Assembly (NCBI RefSeq): GCF_002943525.1
Contig: NZ_CP025394.1
Location: 992,001-1,056,000 of the forward strand
Reading direction: 5' to 3'
Source of the DNA: Kitasatospora sp. MMS16-BH015
Lineage (GTDB): Bacteria; Actinomycetota; Actinomycetes; Streptomycetales; Streptomycetaceae
Length of the DNA stretch: 64,000 bases
Below are positions 1 through 8,497 of the stretch, piece after piece. Below the pieces are notes generated by a model. That model had not been told where the DNA came from and did no database searches. It was given only the letters and a program-made list of their open reading frames with translations. The translations under genes and the position numbers were made by a program. The first letter of the stretch is position 1; each line of letters opens with the position of its first letter.

Positions 1-130
1 GGCCGGGCGGCACCGCCGTGGCCACCGCCACGATCACCGCCTCGAACACCACCATCGCCAGCAGCAGCGCGACCAGCATCCGGCGCCGCCGGTGCAGCGC
101 CAGCCAGAGCAGTGGGAACCGACTCCTCAC
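1..130 (-). CDS. ABC transporter permease, 5' end only (cut by window edge)
   Basis: Only the first ~43 codons are present. Translation begins VRSRFPLLWLALHRRRRM and runs into a hydrophobic alanine/valine/leucine stretch that looks like a first membrane helix. The GTG start (complement 128-130) overlaps the TGA stop of the ATPase gene in a GTGA arrangement, so the two are translationally coupled. It is therefore inferred to be the membrane partner of that ATPase in an ABC-2-type exporter. The substrate cannot be told. Confidence 0.75.
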   Translation of the reverse strand, partial: MRSRFPLLWLALHRRRRMLVALLLAMVVFEAVIVAVATAVPPG

Positions 131-1107
131 GACGCCTCCTCGGGCTCGACGCCCTGCTGCTCCGGCCCCGGGCCCGTCGGCTCCGCATCGGCCCGGTAGA
201 GGTCGAGGAAGGCCTCGTCCAGCCCGGCCTCCTCCACCGTCACGTCCGCGACCGGCAGCGCGAGCAGGCCGCGCAGCGCGGCCACCACCTCGTCCGGCGG
301 GATCAGCAGCACCACCTGGTCGCCCTGCCAGCGCGGCGACCACGCCTCGGCGGCGCCGAGCGGCCGGGCGCCGAGCCCGTCGGCGAAGCCGAGCCGGACC
401 CGCCGGGCCCGGGCCTCGCGCAGCGCGGCCACCGTCTGCACGGTGACCAGCCGGCCGCCCCGGATGATCGCCACCCGCTCGCAGCAGCGCTGCACCTCGG
501 GCAGCACGTGGCTGGAGAGCAGCACCGTCCGCCCGGCGGCGGTGGCCTCGGCCAGCAGCTCGTAGAAGGTCTCCTGAACCAGGGGGTCGAGGCCCTCGGT
601 GGGCTCGTCCAGCACCACCAGCTCGGGGTCGTGCTGGAGCGCCTGGACCAGGCCGAGCTTCTGCTTCATGCCCCGGGAGTACTCGCGGACCGGCCGGTCG
701 AGGTCGGTGGGCCGCAGGCCCAGCCGCTCGCACAGGCCCTCCCGCCGGGGCGAGGGCGCGCCCTGGAGGTCGCCGAGCAGCCGGAGCGTCTGGCGGCCGG
801 TCAGCTCGGGGTAGAGCCGCAGCTCGCCGGGGAGGTAGCCGAGCGAGGGGGCGAGCGCCCGGTGGTCGGCCACCGGGTCGAGCCCGAGCACCCGGACCCG
901 CCCGGCGGTGGGGCTGAGCAGGCCGACCAGGCAGCGGATCGTGGTGGTCTTCCCGGCGCCGTTGGGCCCGAGGAACCCGAAGACCTCCCCGGCCCGCACG
1001 GTGACGTCCAGCCCGTCCACCCCGACCGTGCGGCCGTACCGCTTGGTCACCCCGCTGAGTTCGATCACGGCCCGCGCCCCGGCCGGGGCCGTACCCGCAG
1101 CAGCCAT
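127..1107 (-). CDS. ABC transporter ATP-binding protein (ABC-2 exporter type)
   Basis: A 326-residue ATPase subunit of an exporter. Visible motifs are Walker A GPNGAGKTT (about residues 47-55), signature YSRGMKQK (143-150) and Walker B LVVLDEPTEGLDP (from 163). About 80 residues follow the nucleotide-binding domain, as in DrrA/CcmA-type exporters. The ATG at 1107 was chosen over an in-frame ATG 13 codons upstream because GGGAGGAGG precedes it at good spacing. It overlaps the permease start by 4 bases. Substrate unknown; multidrug or lipid export is typical of the family. Confidence 0.88.
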   Translation of the reverse strand: MAAAGTAPAGARAVIELSGVTKRYGRTVGVDGLDVTVRAGEVFGFLGPNGAGKTTTIRCLVGLLSPTAGRVRVLGLDPVADHRALAPSLGYLPGELRLYPELTGRQTLRLLGDLQGAPSPRREGLCERLGLRPTDLDRPVREYSRGMKQKLGLVQALQHDPELVVLDEPTEGLDPLVQETFYELLAEATAAGRTVLLSSHVLPEVQRCCERVAIIRGGRLVTVQTVAALREARARRVRLGFADGLGARPLGAAEAWSPRWQGDQVVLLIPPDEVVAALRGLLALPVADVTVEEAGLDEAFLDLYRADAEPTGPGPEQQGVEPEEAS

Positions 1108-1220
1108 CCCGCCTCCTCCCGACCACGCCCACCGGCCGCCACCCACCGGCTACTCCATCCTCCTCCCCTCCCCCGCCTCCCGGCCAGCAGCCTGCACGGC
1201 CTGGTCGGCCGCCGGTCGGC

Positions 1221-1655
1221 TCACCGGTTCTCGACGTACTTCTTCAACGCCTCGTTCAGCGCGGTGAAGTCCTCCTTGGTCCGCTCGATCGCCCCGCCGG
1301 TGACCGGCACCAGCACGCCGGAGAAGTTCTCCGACTGCACCAGCAGGGTGCCGCCGGTGCCGGTCGGGCTGAGCCGGAAGCCGTGCTCGCCGTCGAACAG
1401 GCCGGGCAGCAACAGCTTGCCGAACCACCGGAGTTCGACCCCGCGCTCGGCGGCCAGCACCTTGGGCTTGAAGGTGATCGGGCGGCCGTGGGCCGGGTGC
1501 ATCCGCAGCACCAGGGTCTCGCCCACCGCCACGGTGCCGCTCGCCTCGCGGATGAAGGGGTTCCAGTCGGGGTAGGCCGGCAGGTCCGCCAGCGCCGCCC
1601 AGACCTCCTCGGCCGGGGCGTCGATCTCGATCTCGGCGAAGATGGTCTTCGTCAT
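1221..1655 (-). CDS. SRPBCC family protein (polyketide cyclase/AHSA1-like)
   Basis: A 144-residue START/SRPBCC-fold protein. It opens with the family's first strand (MTKTIFAEIEIDAPAEEVW), then LPAYPDWNPFI, and has the terminal helix NEALKKYVENR. Such proteins bind hydrophobic ligands in a deep cavity; no catalytic residue can be assigned by eye. The ATG at 1655 was chosen because the fold begins there; the upstream in-frame extension is Arg/Thr-rich and unlike coding sequence. It lies 113 bp upstream of the ABC ATPase start on the same strand and may be cotranscribed. Confidence 0.82.
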   Translation of the reverse strand: MTKTIFAEIEIDAPAEEVWAALADLPAYPDWNPFIREASGTVAVGETLVLRMHPAHGRPITFKPKVLAAERGVELRWFGKLLLPGLFDGEHGFRLSPTGTGGTLLVQSENFSGVLVPVTGGAIERTKEDFTALNEALKKYVENR

Positions 1656-1700
1656 CGTGCTGCCTGTTCTGTGCTGTGCCGTCCCGCGCCGTGCCCCGGA

Positions 1701-1724
1701 GGTACGCCGTGCGGTACGCCGTGC
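1701..1724. repeat. two tandem copies of a 12-mer
   Basis: GGTACGCCGTGC occurs twice back to back upstream of the SRPBCC gene. The function is unknown; it could be a regulator site or simple slippage. Confidence 0.5.
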
Positions 1725-1749
1725 CGATCGCTTGCCGTTCACTTGCCAG

Positions 1750-1779
1750 TCGGACCGTGCCCGTACGCATCCGGTCCGA
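1750..1779. promoter_or_regulatory. 7-bp inverted repeat, candidate operator
   Basis: TCGGACC and GGTCCGA are separated by 16 bp in the gap between the divergent SRPBCC and FhuF-like genes. The size would suit a TetR/GntR-type dimer. There is no regulator gene beside it, so this is only a candidate. Confidence 0.3.
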
Positions 1780-1943
1780 CACCATCAGTTACCACACCCC
1801 GAGGGCGGATCGGCCATCCGACGGAGCGCGCGACCCCCACCGCACGCCCTCCCGCACGCCGGGTACCGTGCAGTCCGGGGACGGCGACCGGGCCGCCCGA
1901 CGGCGCCGGCCCAGCCGGGCCGCCACGCGAAGGGGAGACCGCC

Positions 1944-2726
1944 ATCAGCACGCCCAGCCCGTCCGAGGTCCTGCGCCGAGTCGCTTCGGTGGGGCCGTAC
2001 TTCGCCGTCGGTCTCGGCGCCCCGGGCGAGCCCGCGCCCGGCGGCTTCACCCCGATCCGCGAACTGTACGCACCCGGAGGGCCGTTGACCGTCCGGGTGG
2101 CCGCCGCGACCGGGCAGCTGCGCACCTCGGAGACCCGGGTCGCGGTCTCCGTCCTGCACCTGGGCCTGGCCGCCCGGCTCTGGTCGGTGGCCCTGGGCGC
2201 CGCGGCCCTCGGCCCGGGCCTGCCCGAGCTCGGCCCGGACACCCTGCACCACCGCTGGCCCGCCGACGGCCCGCTCGAGCTCTGGCTCCCGGCACCGGAA
2301 CCGGAACCGGCCGCCGGCCATGCCCCGGACCTGGCAACCGCCGTGCACCGCACGGTGATAGGCGGTCACCTCACCCCCCTGCACGACACCCTGCGCGCGA
2401 TCACTCCGATCGCCCCCCGCCTGCTCTGGGGCAACGCCGCCTCCGCCCTCACCGGCTCGCTGCAGATCCTGCACACCCGGATCGCCCCCACCCACCCGGC
2501 GGCGGCCGCCACCGCGCTGCGCGTCACCCAGCAGCTGCTCGCCGCGACTCCGCTGCTCGGCACCGGCGTTCTCGCCCCTGACGAGTTCTCCCCGCCCTCC
2601 GCCCCGCAGCGCTTCCGCCGCTCCACCTGCTGCCTCTACTACCGGCTGCCCGCCGGCGGCACCTGCGGCGACTGCGTGTTCGGCACCCGACCGCCCCGGC
2701 CGCGGAGTGCTACGCCCACGATCTGA
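1944..2726 (+). CDS. FhuF-like (2Fe-2S)-binding protein, probable siderophore-iron reductase, apparent ATC start
   Basis: About 260 residues ending in the Cys arrangement of the FhuF C-terminal domain: adjacent Cys at about 229-230 (TCCLYYRLPAGGTCGDC), then Cys241 and Cys244, which would ligate a 2Fe-2S cluster. Family members reduce ferric siderophore iron in the cytoplasm. The coding start is odd. Homology-like sequence (STPSPSEVLRRVASVGPYF) begins immediately after an ATC codon at 1944, preceded by a good ribosome binding site AGGGGAG (1931-1937). No ATG/GTG/TTG lies in frame until a TTG roughly 65 codons upstream. Initiation at ATC is therefore inferred; a sequencing error or an unrecognised upstream start are alternatives. 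No siderophore genes are adjacent. Confidence 0.75.
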   Translation: MSTPSPSEVLRRVASVGPYFAVGLGAPGEPAPGGFTPIRELYAPGGPLTVRVAAATGQLRTSETRVAVSVLHLGLAARLWSVALGAAALGPGLPELGPDTLHHRWPADGPLELWLPAPEPEPAAGHAPDLATAVHRTVIGGHLTPLHDTLRAITPIAPRLLWGNAASALTGSLQILHTRIAPTHPAAAATALRVTQQLLAATPLLGTGVLAPDEFSPPSAPQRFRRSTCCLYYRLPAGGTCGDCVFGTRPPRPRSATPTI

Positions 2727-2776
2727 CGCCCCGTCAAGTGATTGACCGTCAGTCAGGCGGATGGCAGCATCGGGCC

Positions 2777-3262
2777 ATGACGAAGCCTGGTGCCCCGATG
2801 CTCCGCGTCCGCACCAGCCTTCCGCAGCGGGCCGTGCTGACCACGGTGGCGGCCGTGCTCGCCCTGCTCGGCCTCGGCGGGGTGCTGGCCGGTACGGCGG
2901 GTGCGGCGGTCGGCGGCGGGTCGGCGCTCCTGGTCGCGGCCGTACTCGCGCTGCGCTCGCTCCGCTCGGGCATCGAGGCCGATCTGGACGGCATCACCAG
3001 CCGCACCGTCGAGCGGACGCAACGGCTCCGCTGGTGCGAGATCAGCTCGATCCAGCCGGGCGACGCCCGCTCGGCCTCCCCCGTCCCGGCCACCGCCCTG
3101 GTGGCCACCACCACGGCCGGGCGCCGACTCGTCCTCGGCGGCCTGGTCGGCCCGGCCACCCGGCGCAACTCCGTCCGGCTGCAACTCCTGCGCGCCGAAC
3201 TCGACCGGCTCGCCGCCCGCCACCACCGCGAGTGCGCCACCTGCTCCGCCACCCCCTCCTGA
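2777..3262 (+). CDS. PH-domain-like small membrane protein
   Basis: 161 residues. Two hydrophobic helices lie near the N-terminus (about residues 14-50). They are followed by a cytoplasmic part with the strand pattern of bacterial PH (bPH2-like) domains, where SGIEADLDGITSR and LRWCEISSIQ are characteristic. The tail carries CATCSATPS. The start MTKPGAPMLRVRTSLP is preceded by a weak purine stretch. Family function is generally unknown. It sits between the FhuF-like gene and another small membrane protein, all on the plus strand. Confidence 0.7.
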   Translation: MTKPGAPMLRVRTSLPQRAVLTTVAAVLALLGLGGVLAGTAGAAVGGGSALLVAAVLALRSLRSGIEADLDGITSRTVERTQRLRWCEISSIQPGDARSASPVPATALVATTTAGRRLVLGGLVGPATRRNSVRLQLLRAELDRLAARHHRECATCSATPS

Positions 3263-3350
3263 CCTCGGCCGCCCGCTGCGGCGGAACCGTCCACCCCCCT
3301 CCCCGCGTATCGGCAGGCGAAGCCCGCCCCACCCGGACGGAGGACCGAGG

Positions 3351-3986
3351 ATGCCCCGCACCGCCGCCACCCTGACCTGGCGACTGCTCGCCCTGCTGCT
3401 CCTGTTCACGGCGGCGGTGGCCGGCGCGCTCGCCGTCTGGTCCCTCGCCGCCCCGGTGCCGAGCCTGCCGCTCGCCCCGCCCCTGCTCACCGGGCTGGCC
3501 GCCCTGGTGCTCGGCACCTTCTGCGCCCTGATCGGCTGGCCGCAGGACGGCTGGCAGGTCGTGCTGGTCTCGCTCCCGCTGATGGCGCTGCTCTGGATCG
3601 CCGCCCTCACGGCCGACTTCGCCTACACCTCCGTCCACAACTGGGACCGCACCCCCCTCGCCGTCACCGCCACCCTCACCGACTGCCGGGTCGACGCCGT
3701 CCACGGCGACGGCGACTCCGGCCGCACCGAGAAGGACAGCTGCGTCTACCACTACACCGTCCTCGGCCGGACCCACACCGAACGCCACGACTCCCCGGGG
3801 GCCGAGCACGACGGCAACCAGCTGCAGATCTGGCTCAACCCCACCACCGGCGAGATCGGCGAACACTCCCTCACCAACGTCGTGTTGATCTCCGCCCTCG
3901 CCCTCCTCGCCGCCACCCTCGCCCTCCTCGGCGCCTGGACCGCCGCCCGCGCGGCCCTCGGCCACCCCGAGGAGGAGGCCGGCTGA
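3351..3986 (+). CDS. DUF3592-like membrane protein, function unknown
   Basis: 211 residues with three N-terminal hydrophobic helices (about 8-95), an extracytoplasmic soluble stretch containing two Cys (TDCRV and DSCVYHYTV), and one C-terminal helix near 180-203. The layout (helices, small beta-rich domain with HTERHDSPG and LNPTTGEIGEHS, terminal helix) resembles DUF3592-type proteins, but that assignment is by pattern only. The ATG at 3351 has CGGAGG about 10 bp upstream. Confidence 0.65.
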   Translation: MPRTAATLTWRLLALLLLFTAAVAGALAVWSLAAPVPSLPLAPPLLTGLAALVLGTFCALIGWPQDGWQVVLVSLPLMALLWIAALTADFAYTSVHNWDRTPLAVTATLTDCRVDAVHGDGDSGRTEKDSCVYHYTVLGRTHTERHDSPGAEHDGNQLQIWLNPTTGEIGEHSLTNVVLISALALLAATLALLGAWTAARAALGHPEEEAG

Positions 3987-4169
3987 CCGGTCATTCACCC
4001 CTTCCGGACCGGCCATCGCTGACCGGCCAGGAGCTCGGCGGAGCGCCGTTTCCGCAGGTCAGCGACCCGAACAGGCAGCCGGAGCGGGCGATCGGCAGGG
4101 CTTCCCGGGCATCGCGGGCGAGCGTAGCGTCCCCCGGCACCAGGGCAGTTACCTAGCAACGGGGGAATC

Positions 4170-5657
4170 GTGGCGCTCGAACTACCGGCCGAACTGGAAC
4201 CGGTCCTCGGCCTGTTGGGGGTCGAATGGCCGCAGGTGAACGAGGACGAGCTCAATCGGTTCGCGGACGAGCTGCGCAAGTTCGCCTCGGCGATCGACTC
4301 GACGCAGATGGCGGCCGACAAGGCGGTCAGTGCGCTCGGGCAGGTCTACCACGGGGCCTCGGCCGACCAGTTGGCGCAGGCCTGGTCGGCGATCTCGAAG
4401 TTCTCCGAGCTCGTGGTGCAGGGGTGCGGGCTGGTGGCCAACGCGGTCAGTGCCGCCGCGATCGTGGTCGAGATGTGCAAGGGCGGGGCGATCGCCCAAC
4501 TCGCGGTGACCAGTGGCGGGCTGGCCACCGCCGCGGCCACCGCGCCGTGGACCACGCCGGCCGTGCTCGCGACCGGTAAGCAGATCGTCTCGCAGATCCT
4601 GGAGTCGGCCGTCACCGAGCTCGGGCACGCGCTCGCCCAGCCGGTGGCCGATCTGGTGGACACCGCCGTGAAGGCGGTGACCGGCGGCGCCTCGGCCGGT
4701 GCGGGCGGCTCGGCCGGGCAGGGCTTCGGGGTGGACCTGGCCAAACTCGCCTCCACCGCCCTCCAACTGCGCGGCCACGCCGACGACGTGAACAGCAGCG
4801 GCAGCGCCTTCCTGCAGATCTTCGACTCCATGGACCTCGGCCAGCCCGGCGAGATCATCGGCAAGGTGGTGACCGAGGCGGCCGAGCAGATCGCCACCAC
4901 GGTCGGCACCGAGGTGCTCAAGCGGCTGCTCAGCTCCTTCACCGGCACCGCCGACAACATGGACCAGATCGGCAAGAACCTCAGCCAGAACGAGGACGAA
5001 CACTCCCGCCTGATGAGCAACCTGCTCTCCGCCCCGACCCCGGTCGCCGCGCTGACGCCCGGCCGGCTCGCCGGCACCAGCACCCTCTCCACCGACTCGG
5101 CGGCCGGCCCCTCGGCCTCGCACACCGGCATCGACAGCCTGCGCCCCCGCCTGGGCACCACCAACGCGGGCGGCTACGACGGCACGGACGGCGGCACCGA
5201 CGGCGGCGACGGCACGGTGAACGCCGGTCAGCCCGGCACCCAGCCCAGCGTGGTGCTCCAGCAGAGCGAGTCGCCGACCTCGCACTCCCTGCCGACCGCG
5301 CCGGTCCAGTCGGGTACCACCAACCCGGGCTCCACCGGCACCCGCAGCTCGGCCGACGCCCCCGGCGAGGAGCACCCGACCGCCACCACCGCCGGCTCAC
5401 CCGCGGCCGGCGCCGCCAACAACACGTACGGCCGCACCGGAAAGAGCAACGGCAGGAGCACCAACACGGGCACCACCGGGACCGGCACCGGCACCGGCAG
5501 CCGCCCGATCCAGGATCTCGGCGTCCAGGGCCGGGCCAAGCGGGCGAAGGCCGAGGAGGACGAGGAGCGCGCGCGGGCGGAGCACCGCCCGGCCGAGCTC
5601 CCGGACGGGCTGCCCGCCGAGCTCCCGACCGAGGAGGCGGTGGAGGCCGGCCGCTGA
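4170..5657 (+). CDS. WXG100-like large protein, possible type VII secretion substrate
   Basis: 495 residues. The N-terminal ~110 residues are helical with the ESX/WXG100 character (VEWPQVNEDELNRFADEL, then LAQAWSAISKF), followed by hydrophobic Ala/Val-rich helices (about 100-165) like the N-terminal domain of CpnT/EspG-type T7SS effectors. From about 290 to the end it becomes Gly/Ser/Thr-rich linker (TDGGTDGGDG, TGTGTGTGS) and closes with a charged helix (AKRAKAEEDEERARAEH). No enzymatic toxin domain is recognisable. The GTG start follows GGGGGAA. No ESX machinery gene is in the window. Confidence 0.7.
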   Translation: MALELPAELEPVLGLLGVEWPQVNEDELNRFADELRKFASAIDSTQMAADKAVSALGQVYHGASADQLAQAWSAISKFSELVVQGCGLVANAVSAAAIVVEMCKGGAIAQLAVTSGGLATAAATAPWTTPAVLATGKQIVSQILESAVTELGHALAQPVADLVDTAVKAVTGGASAGAGGSAGQGFGVDLAKLASTALQLRGHADDVNSSGSAFLQIFDSMDLGQPGEIIGKVVTEAAEQIATTVGTEVLKRLLSSFTGTADNMDQIGKNLSQNEDEHSRLMSNLLSAPTPVAALTPGRLAGTSTLSTDSAAGPSASHTGIDSLRPRLGTTNAGGYDGTDGGTDGGDGTVNAGQPGTQPSVVLQQSESPTSHSLPTAPVQSGTTNPGSTGTRSSADAPGEEHPTATTAGSPAAGAANNTYGRTGKSNGRSTNTGTTGTGTGTGSRPIQDLGVQGRAKRAKAEEDEERARAEHRPAELPDGLPAELPTEEAVEAGR

Positions 5658-5672
5658 CCCGGGGACGGGAAC

Positions 5673-5709
5673 GCGGGCAGGGCCCCCGTCGCTCGGGGGC
5701 CCTGCCCGC
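5673..5709. terminator. bidirectional hairpin terminator
   Basis: A perfect 16-bp stem (5673-5688 with 5694-5709) and a 5-nt loop lie between the convergent WXG100-like gene and the DrrB-like gene. It probably ends transcription from both sides. Confidence 0.85.
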
Positions 5710-5747
5710 CCTCTCCGGCACTGCGGTGCGCACTCCGTGCGCGCACC

Positions 5748-6575
5748 TCAGGCCCGCTCCGGCTCCCGCTCGTACAGGCGCCGCGACCAGACGTAGGAGA
5801 CCGCCGCGACCCCGACGCACCAGGCGAGGGTGATGACCAGGTTGTCACCGATCGCCGTGCCGGTCAGCAGTCCGCGCAGCGTCTCCGTGACCGGAGTGAA
5901 CGGCTGGTACTCGGCGAACCAGCGCAGGCCGGTGGGCAGCGAGTCGGTGGGCACGAAGCCGCTGCCGAGGAAGGGCAGCAGGATCAGGAACATCGGCGAA
6001 TTGCTGGCCGTCTCCACGCTCTTGGCCGAGAGGCCCAGGCCCACGCAGAGCCAGGTCACCGCGAAGGTGAGCAGCAGCACCACCCCGAAGGCGGCCAGCC
6101 ACTCGGCCGGGTTGGCGTGCGGGCGGAAGCCGACGCCGATCGCCGCCAGGGTGACCACCACGACCCCGGTCATGGTCTGCACGGTGGCGGCCACCACGTG
6201 GCCGGTCAGCACCGAGGAGCGGGCCACGGCCATGGTGCGGAAGCGGGCGATGATGCCCTCGGTCATGTCCTGGGCGACGGCGATCGCGGTGCCCTGGGCG
6301 GCGGCGGCCACCGCCATCAGGATGATCGCCGGGGCCACGTAGGCGGCGTAGGCGGCCCGGCCGCCGTGCACCCCGGCCGGGGTGCCGGCGCCGAGGCCCG
6401 AGCCGAGCGTCCCGCCGAAGACGTAGACGAAGAGCAGCAGGAAGACGATGGGCATCAGGGTGACCATCAGGGTCAGCGAGGGGTAGCGCTGGAGGTGCCG
6501 GAGGTTGCGGCGCAGCATGACCTTGGCGTGGGTCAGCACGTGCGAGCCGCCAGTGGTGGCTGTTGCGGTGCTCAT
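5748..6575 (-). CDS. DrrB-like ABC-2 transporter permease
   Basis: 275 residues with six predicted membrane helices, opening with MSTATATTGGSHVLTHAKVM and the helix VTLMPIVFLLLFVYVFGGTL. The conserved ABC-2 element SPMFLILLPFLGSGFVPTDS and the C-terminal RRLYERE tail match daunorubicin-resistance DrrB permeases. It is the last gene of a minus-strand operon and lies 33 bp after the ATPase stop. A GGAAGGGACC site precedes the ATG. Likely role: extrusion of a hydrophobic compound; the substrate is unknown and no biosynthetic cluster is adjacent. Confidence 0.88.
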   Translation of the reverse strand: MSTATATTGGSHVLTHAKVMLRRNLRHLQRYPSLTLMVTLMPIVFLLLFVYVFGGTLGSGLGAGTPAGVHGGRAAYAAYVAPAIILMAVAAAAQGTAIAVAQDMTEGIIARFRTMAVARSSVLTGHVVAATVQTMTGVVVVTLAAIGVGFRPHANPAEWLAAFGVVLLLTFAVTWLCVGLGLSAKSVETASNSPMFLILLPFLGSGFVPTDSLPTGLRWFAEYQPFTPVTETLRGLLTGTAIGDNLVITLAWCVGVAAVSYVWSRRLYEREPERA

Positions 6576-6608
6576 GATCTATCAGGGTCCCTTCCTGATG
6601 ATTCCTGC

Positions 6609-7550
6609 TCAGTTCCTGCTGGTCAGGGCGAAGAAGACGTCGTCCAGGTCCGGGGTGTGCACGGTGAGCGCCTCGACCTCGATCGCGGCCTCCTCCAGGC
6701 GTCGCAGCACCGCCCGAAGGGTGACCACCCGTCCGTCGCCCGCCAGTTGGAGGGTGAGCGCGTCCTCGTCCCGGCCGGTCGGCTGCAGCAGCGCGGCGGC
6801 GGCCACCAGCGCGGCCCGGTCGGCGAAGGTGAGTTCGAGGTGGCCGCCGGGGATCCGGGCCTTGAGCTCGGCGGGGGTGCCCTCGGCCACGATCCGGCCG
6901 CCGTCGAGCACCGCGACCCGGTGCGCGAGCTGGTCGGCCTCCTCCAGGTACTGGGTGGTGAGCAGGATCGTGGTGCCCTCGGCGACCAGGCCCCGGATGA
7001 TCTCCCACATGGTGCGCCGGCTGCGCGGGTCGAGCCCGGTGGTCGGCTCGTCCAGGAAGATCACCGCGGGCCGACCGACCAGGGTCATCGCCAGGTCGAG
7101 CTTGCGCTTCATCCCGCCGGAGTAGGTGGAGGCGGGCTTGTCGGCGGCCTCGGCGAGTTCGAACCGGGCGAGCAACTCCTCGGCCCGGCGACGCCCTTCG
7201 GCCTTCGGCAGCAGGTGCAGGTCGGCCATCAGCAGCAGGTTCTCCCGGCCGGTGAGGTAGCCGTCAACGGCGGAGAACTGCCCGGTGACGCCGATCGAGC
7301 GGCGCACCGCCTGCGCGTCCCGCGCCGGGTCCTGGTCGGCGATCCGGATCTCGCCCGCGTCGGGGCGCAGGTAGGTGGTCAGCAGGTGGACGGCGGTGGT
7401 CTTGCCCGCGCCGTTCGGCCCGAGCAGGGCCAGCACGGTGCCTTGGCGGACCGTCAGGTCGATCCCGTCCAGCACGGTCTTCTCGCCGAAGGACTTGCGC
7501 AGCCCCCGGGCCGATATCGCGGTATCGGTCAGCGTGGCGGTGGCGCTCAT
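6609..7550 (-). CDS. DrrA-like ABC transporter ATP-binding protein
   Basis: 313 residues. Walker A GPNGAGKTT (about 44-52), the DrrA-typical IGVTGQFSAVDGYLTGREN (86-104), signature YSGGMKRKLDLA (143-154) and Walker B AVIFLDEPTTGLDPRSR (162-178). A C-terminal domain of about 90 residues ends DLDDVFFALTSRN, as in daunorubicin-resistance ATPases. Its ATG overlaps the TGA of the DUF4097 gene (ATGA), so the DUF4097 protein and the exporter are translated together. Confidence 0.92.
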   Translation of the reverse strand: MSATATLTDTAISARGLRKSFGEKTVLDGIDLTVRQGTVLALLGPNGAGKTTAVHLLTTYLRPDAGEIRIADQDPARDAQAVRRSIGVTGQFSAVDGYLTGRENLLLMADLHLLPKAEGRRRAEELLARFELAEAADKPASTYSGGMKRKLDLAMTLVGRPAVIFLDEPTTGLDPRSRRTMWEIIRGLVAEGTTILLTTQYLEEADQLAHRVAVLDGGRIVAEGTPAELKARIPGGHLELTFADRAALVAAAALLQPTGRDEDALTLQLAGDGRVVTLRAVLRRLEEAAIEVEALTVHTPDLDDVFFALTSRN

Positions 7551-8437
7551 GCCTGCTCCTCCAGTCGGGCCGTGCGGCGGATGACGATGTCGCCGAGCTT
7601 GGTCTCGGCGTGCACCTCGACCTTGTCCACCGGCTCGCCCGCCTCGGGCGCCTCGGCGGCGGCCAGGTCGTTGTAGACCCGGCCCACCTTGGTGTCCAAC
7701 TCCAGCCAGGCGGCGCTGCCGTCGCGCACGCCCACGTCCACCCGGCCGTTCTTCGAGGCGGCCACCACCTTGCCGCGGACCACCTCGCCGATCCGCACCT
7801 CGCCGTTGGAGTTGGTGGCGGTGATGTCGGAGAGCGCCCGGTCGACCGAGACCGCACCGTTGGAGACCTTCACCTTGGCGGTGCCGGTGACCACCCCGAT
7901 CCGGACCGTCCCGTTGCCCGAGGAGACGTCGGCGCCGCCGTCCACCACCCCGATCCGCACCTCCCCCGCGCTGCTGTGCACCTGGGCCGAGCCGCTGACC
8001 CCGTCCACGCTGACCTCGCCGATCGAGGTACGGACCGTCAGGTCGCCGGTCTCGCCCAGCCGGACGGCGCCGAGGCCGCTCTTGAGCTGCACGCTGCCGA
8101 GCACCCCCTCGGCCAGGTAGTCGCCGAGCTCGACCTCGCCCCGCACGTCGGAGTCGCTGGGCAGGGTCAGCACCACGTCGATCGACTCGGGGCGCTTGCT
8201 GAAGTTGACGAAGCGGTTGCGCGGCTTGCGGGTGACCACGGTGAGCGTGCGGGTCACCTCGTCGTACTCGACCCGGGTGGCCTCGGCGGCCTTGACGTCA
8301 CTGGGCTTGGCCGGGTCGGTCGGGCTGACCTCGACCACGGTGTCGGCGCCGTCGGTGGCGCGGATCCGCACGTCGGCGACGTAGAGGTCGAGGAGGACGA
8401 CGATCGGGGACGAGGTGCTGAACGTCGAGCGGGACAT
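7547..8437 (-). CDS. DUF4097 family beta-helix protein
   Basis: 296 residues made largely of short repeating beta-strand units (VQLKSGLGAVRLG, LTVRTSIGEVSVDG, AQVHSSAGEVRIG, ADVSSGNGTVRIG, AKVKVSNGAVSVD), the parallel beta-solenoid pattern of DUF4097/adhesin-like proteins. It has no signal peptide or membrane segment and is probably cytoplasmic. It is coupled by a 4-bp overlap to the DrrA-like ATPase. In actinobacteria such proteins recur between a ribbon-helix-helix protein and a DrrAB pair; their task there is unknown. Confidence 0.82.
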   Translation of the reverse strand: MSRSTFSTSSPIVVLLDLYVADVRIRATDGADTVVEVSPTDPAKPSDVKAAEATRVEYDEVTRTLTVVTRKPRNRFVNFSKRPESIDVVLTLPSDSDVRGEVELGDYLAEGVLGSVQLKSGLGAVRLGETGDLTVRTSIGEVSVDGVSGSAQVHSSAGEVRIGVVDGGADVSSGNGTVRIGVVTGTAKVKVSNGAVSVDRALSDITATNSNGEVRIGEVVRGKVVAASKNGRVDVGVRDGSAAWLELDTKVGRVYNDLAAAEAPEAGEPVDKVEVHAETKLGDIVIRRTARLEEQA

Positions 8438-8497
8438 CTCGGTTTCCTTACCGGGTTGATGGGTTGGCGGTGCGGGGCGGTGCCACGCCGGGCCGGG

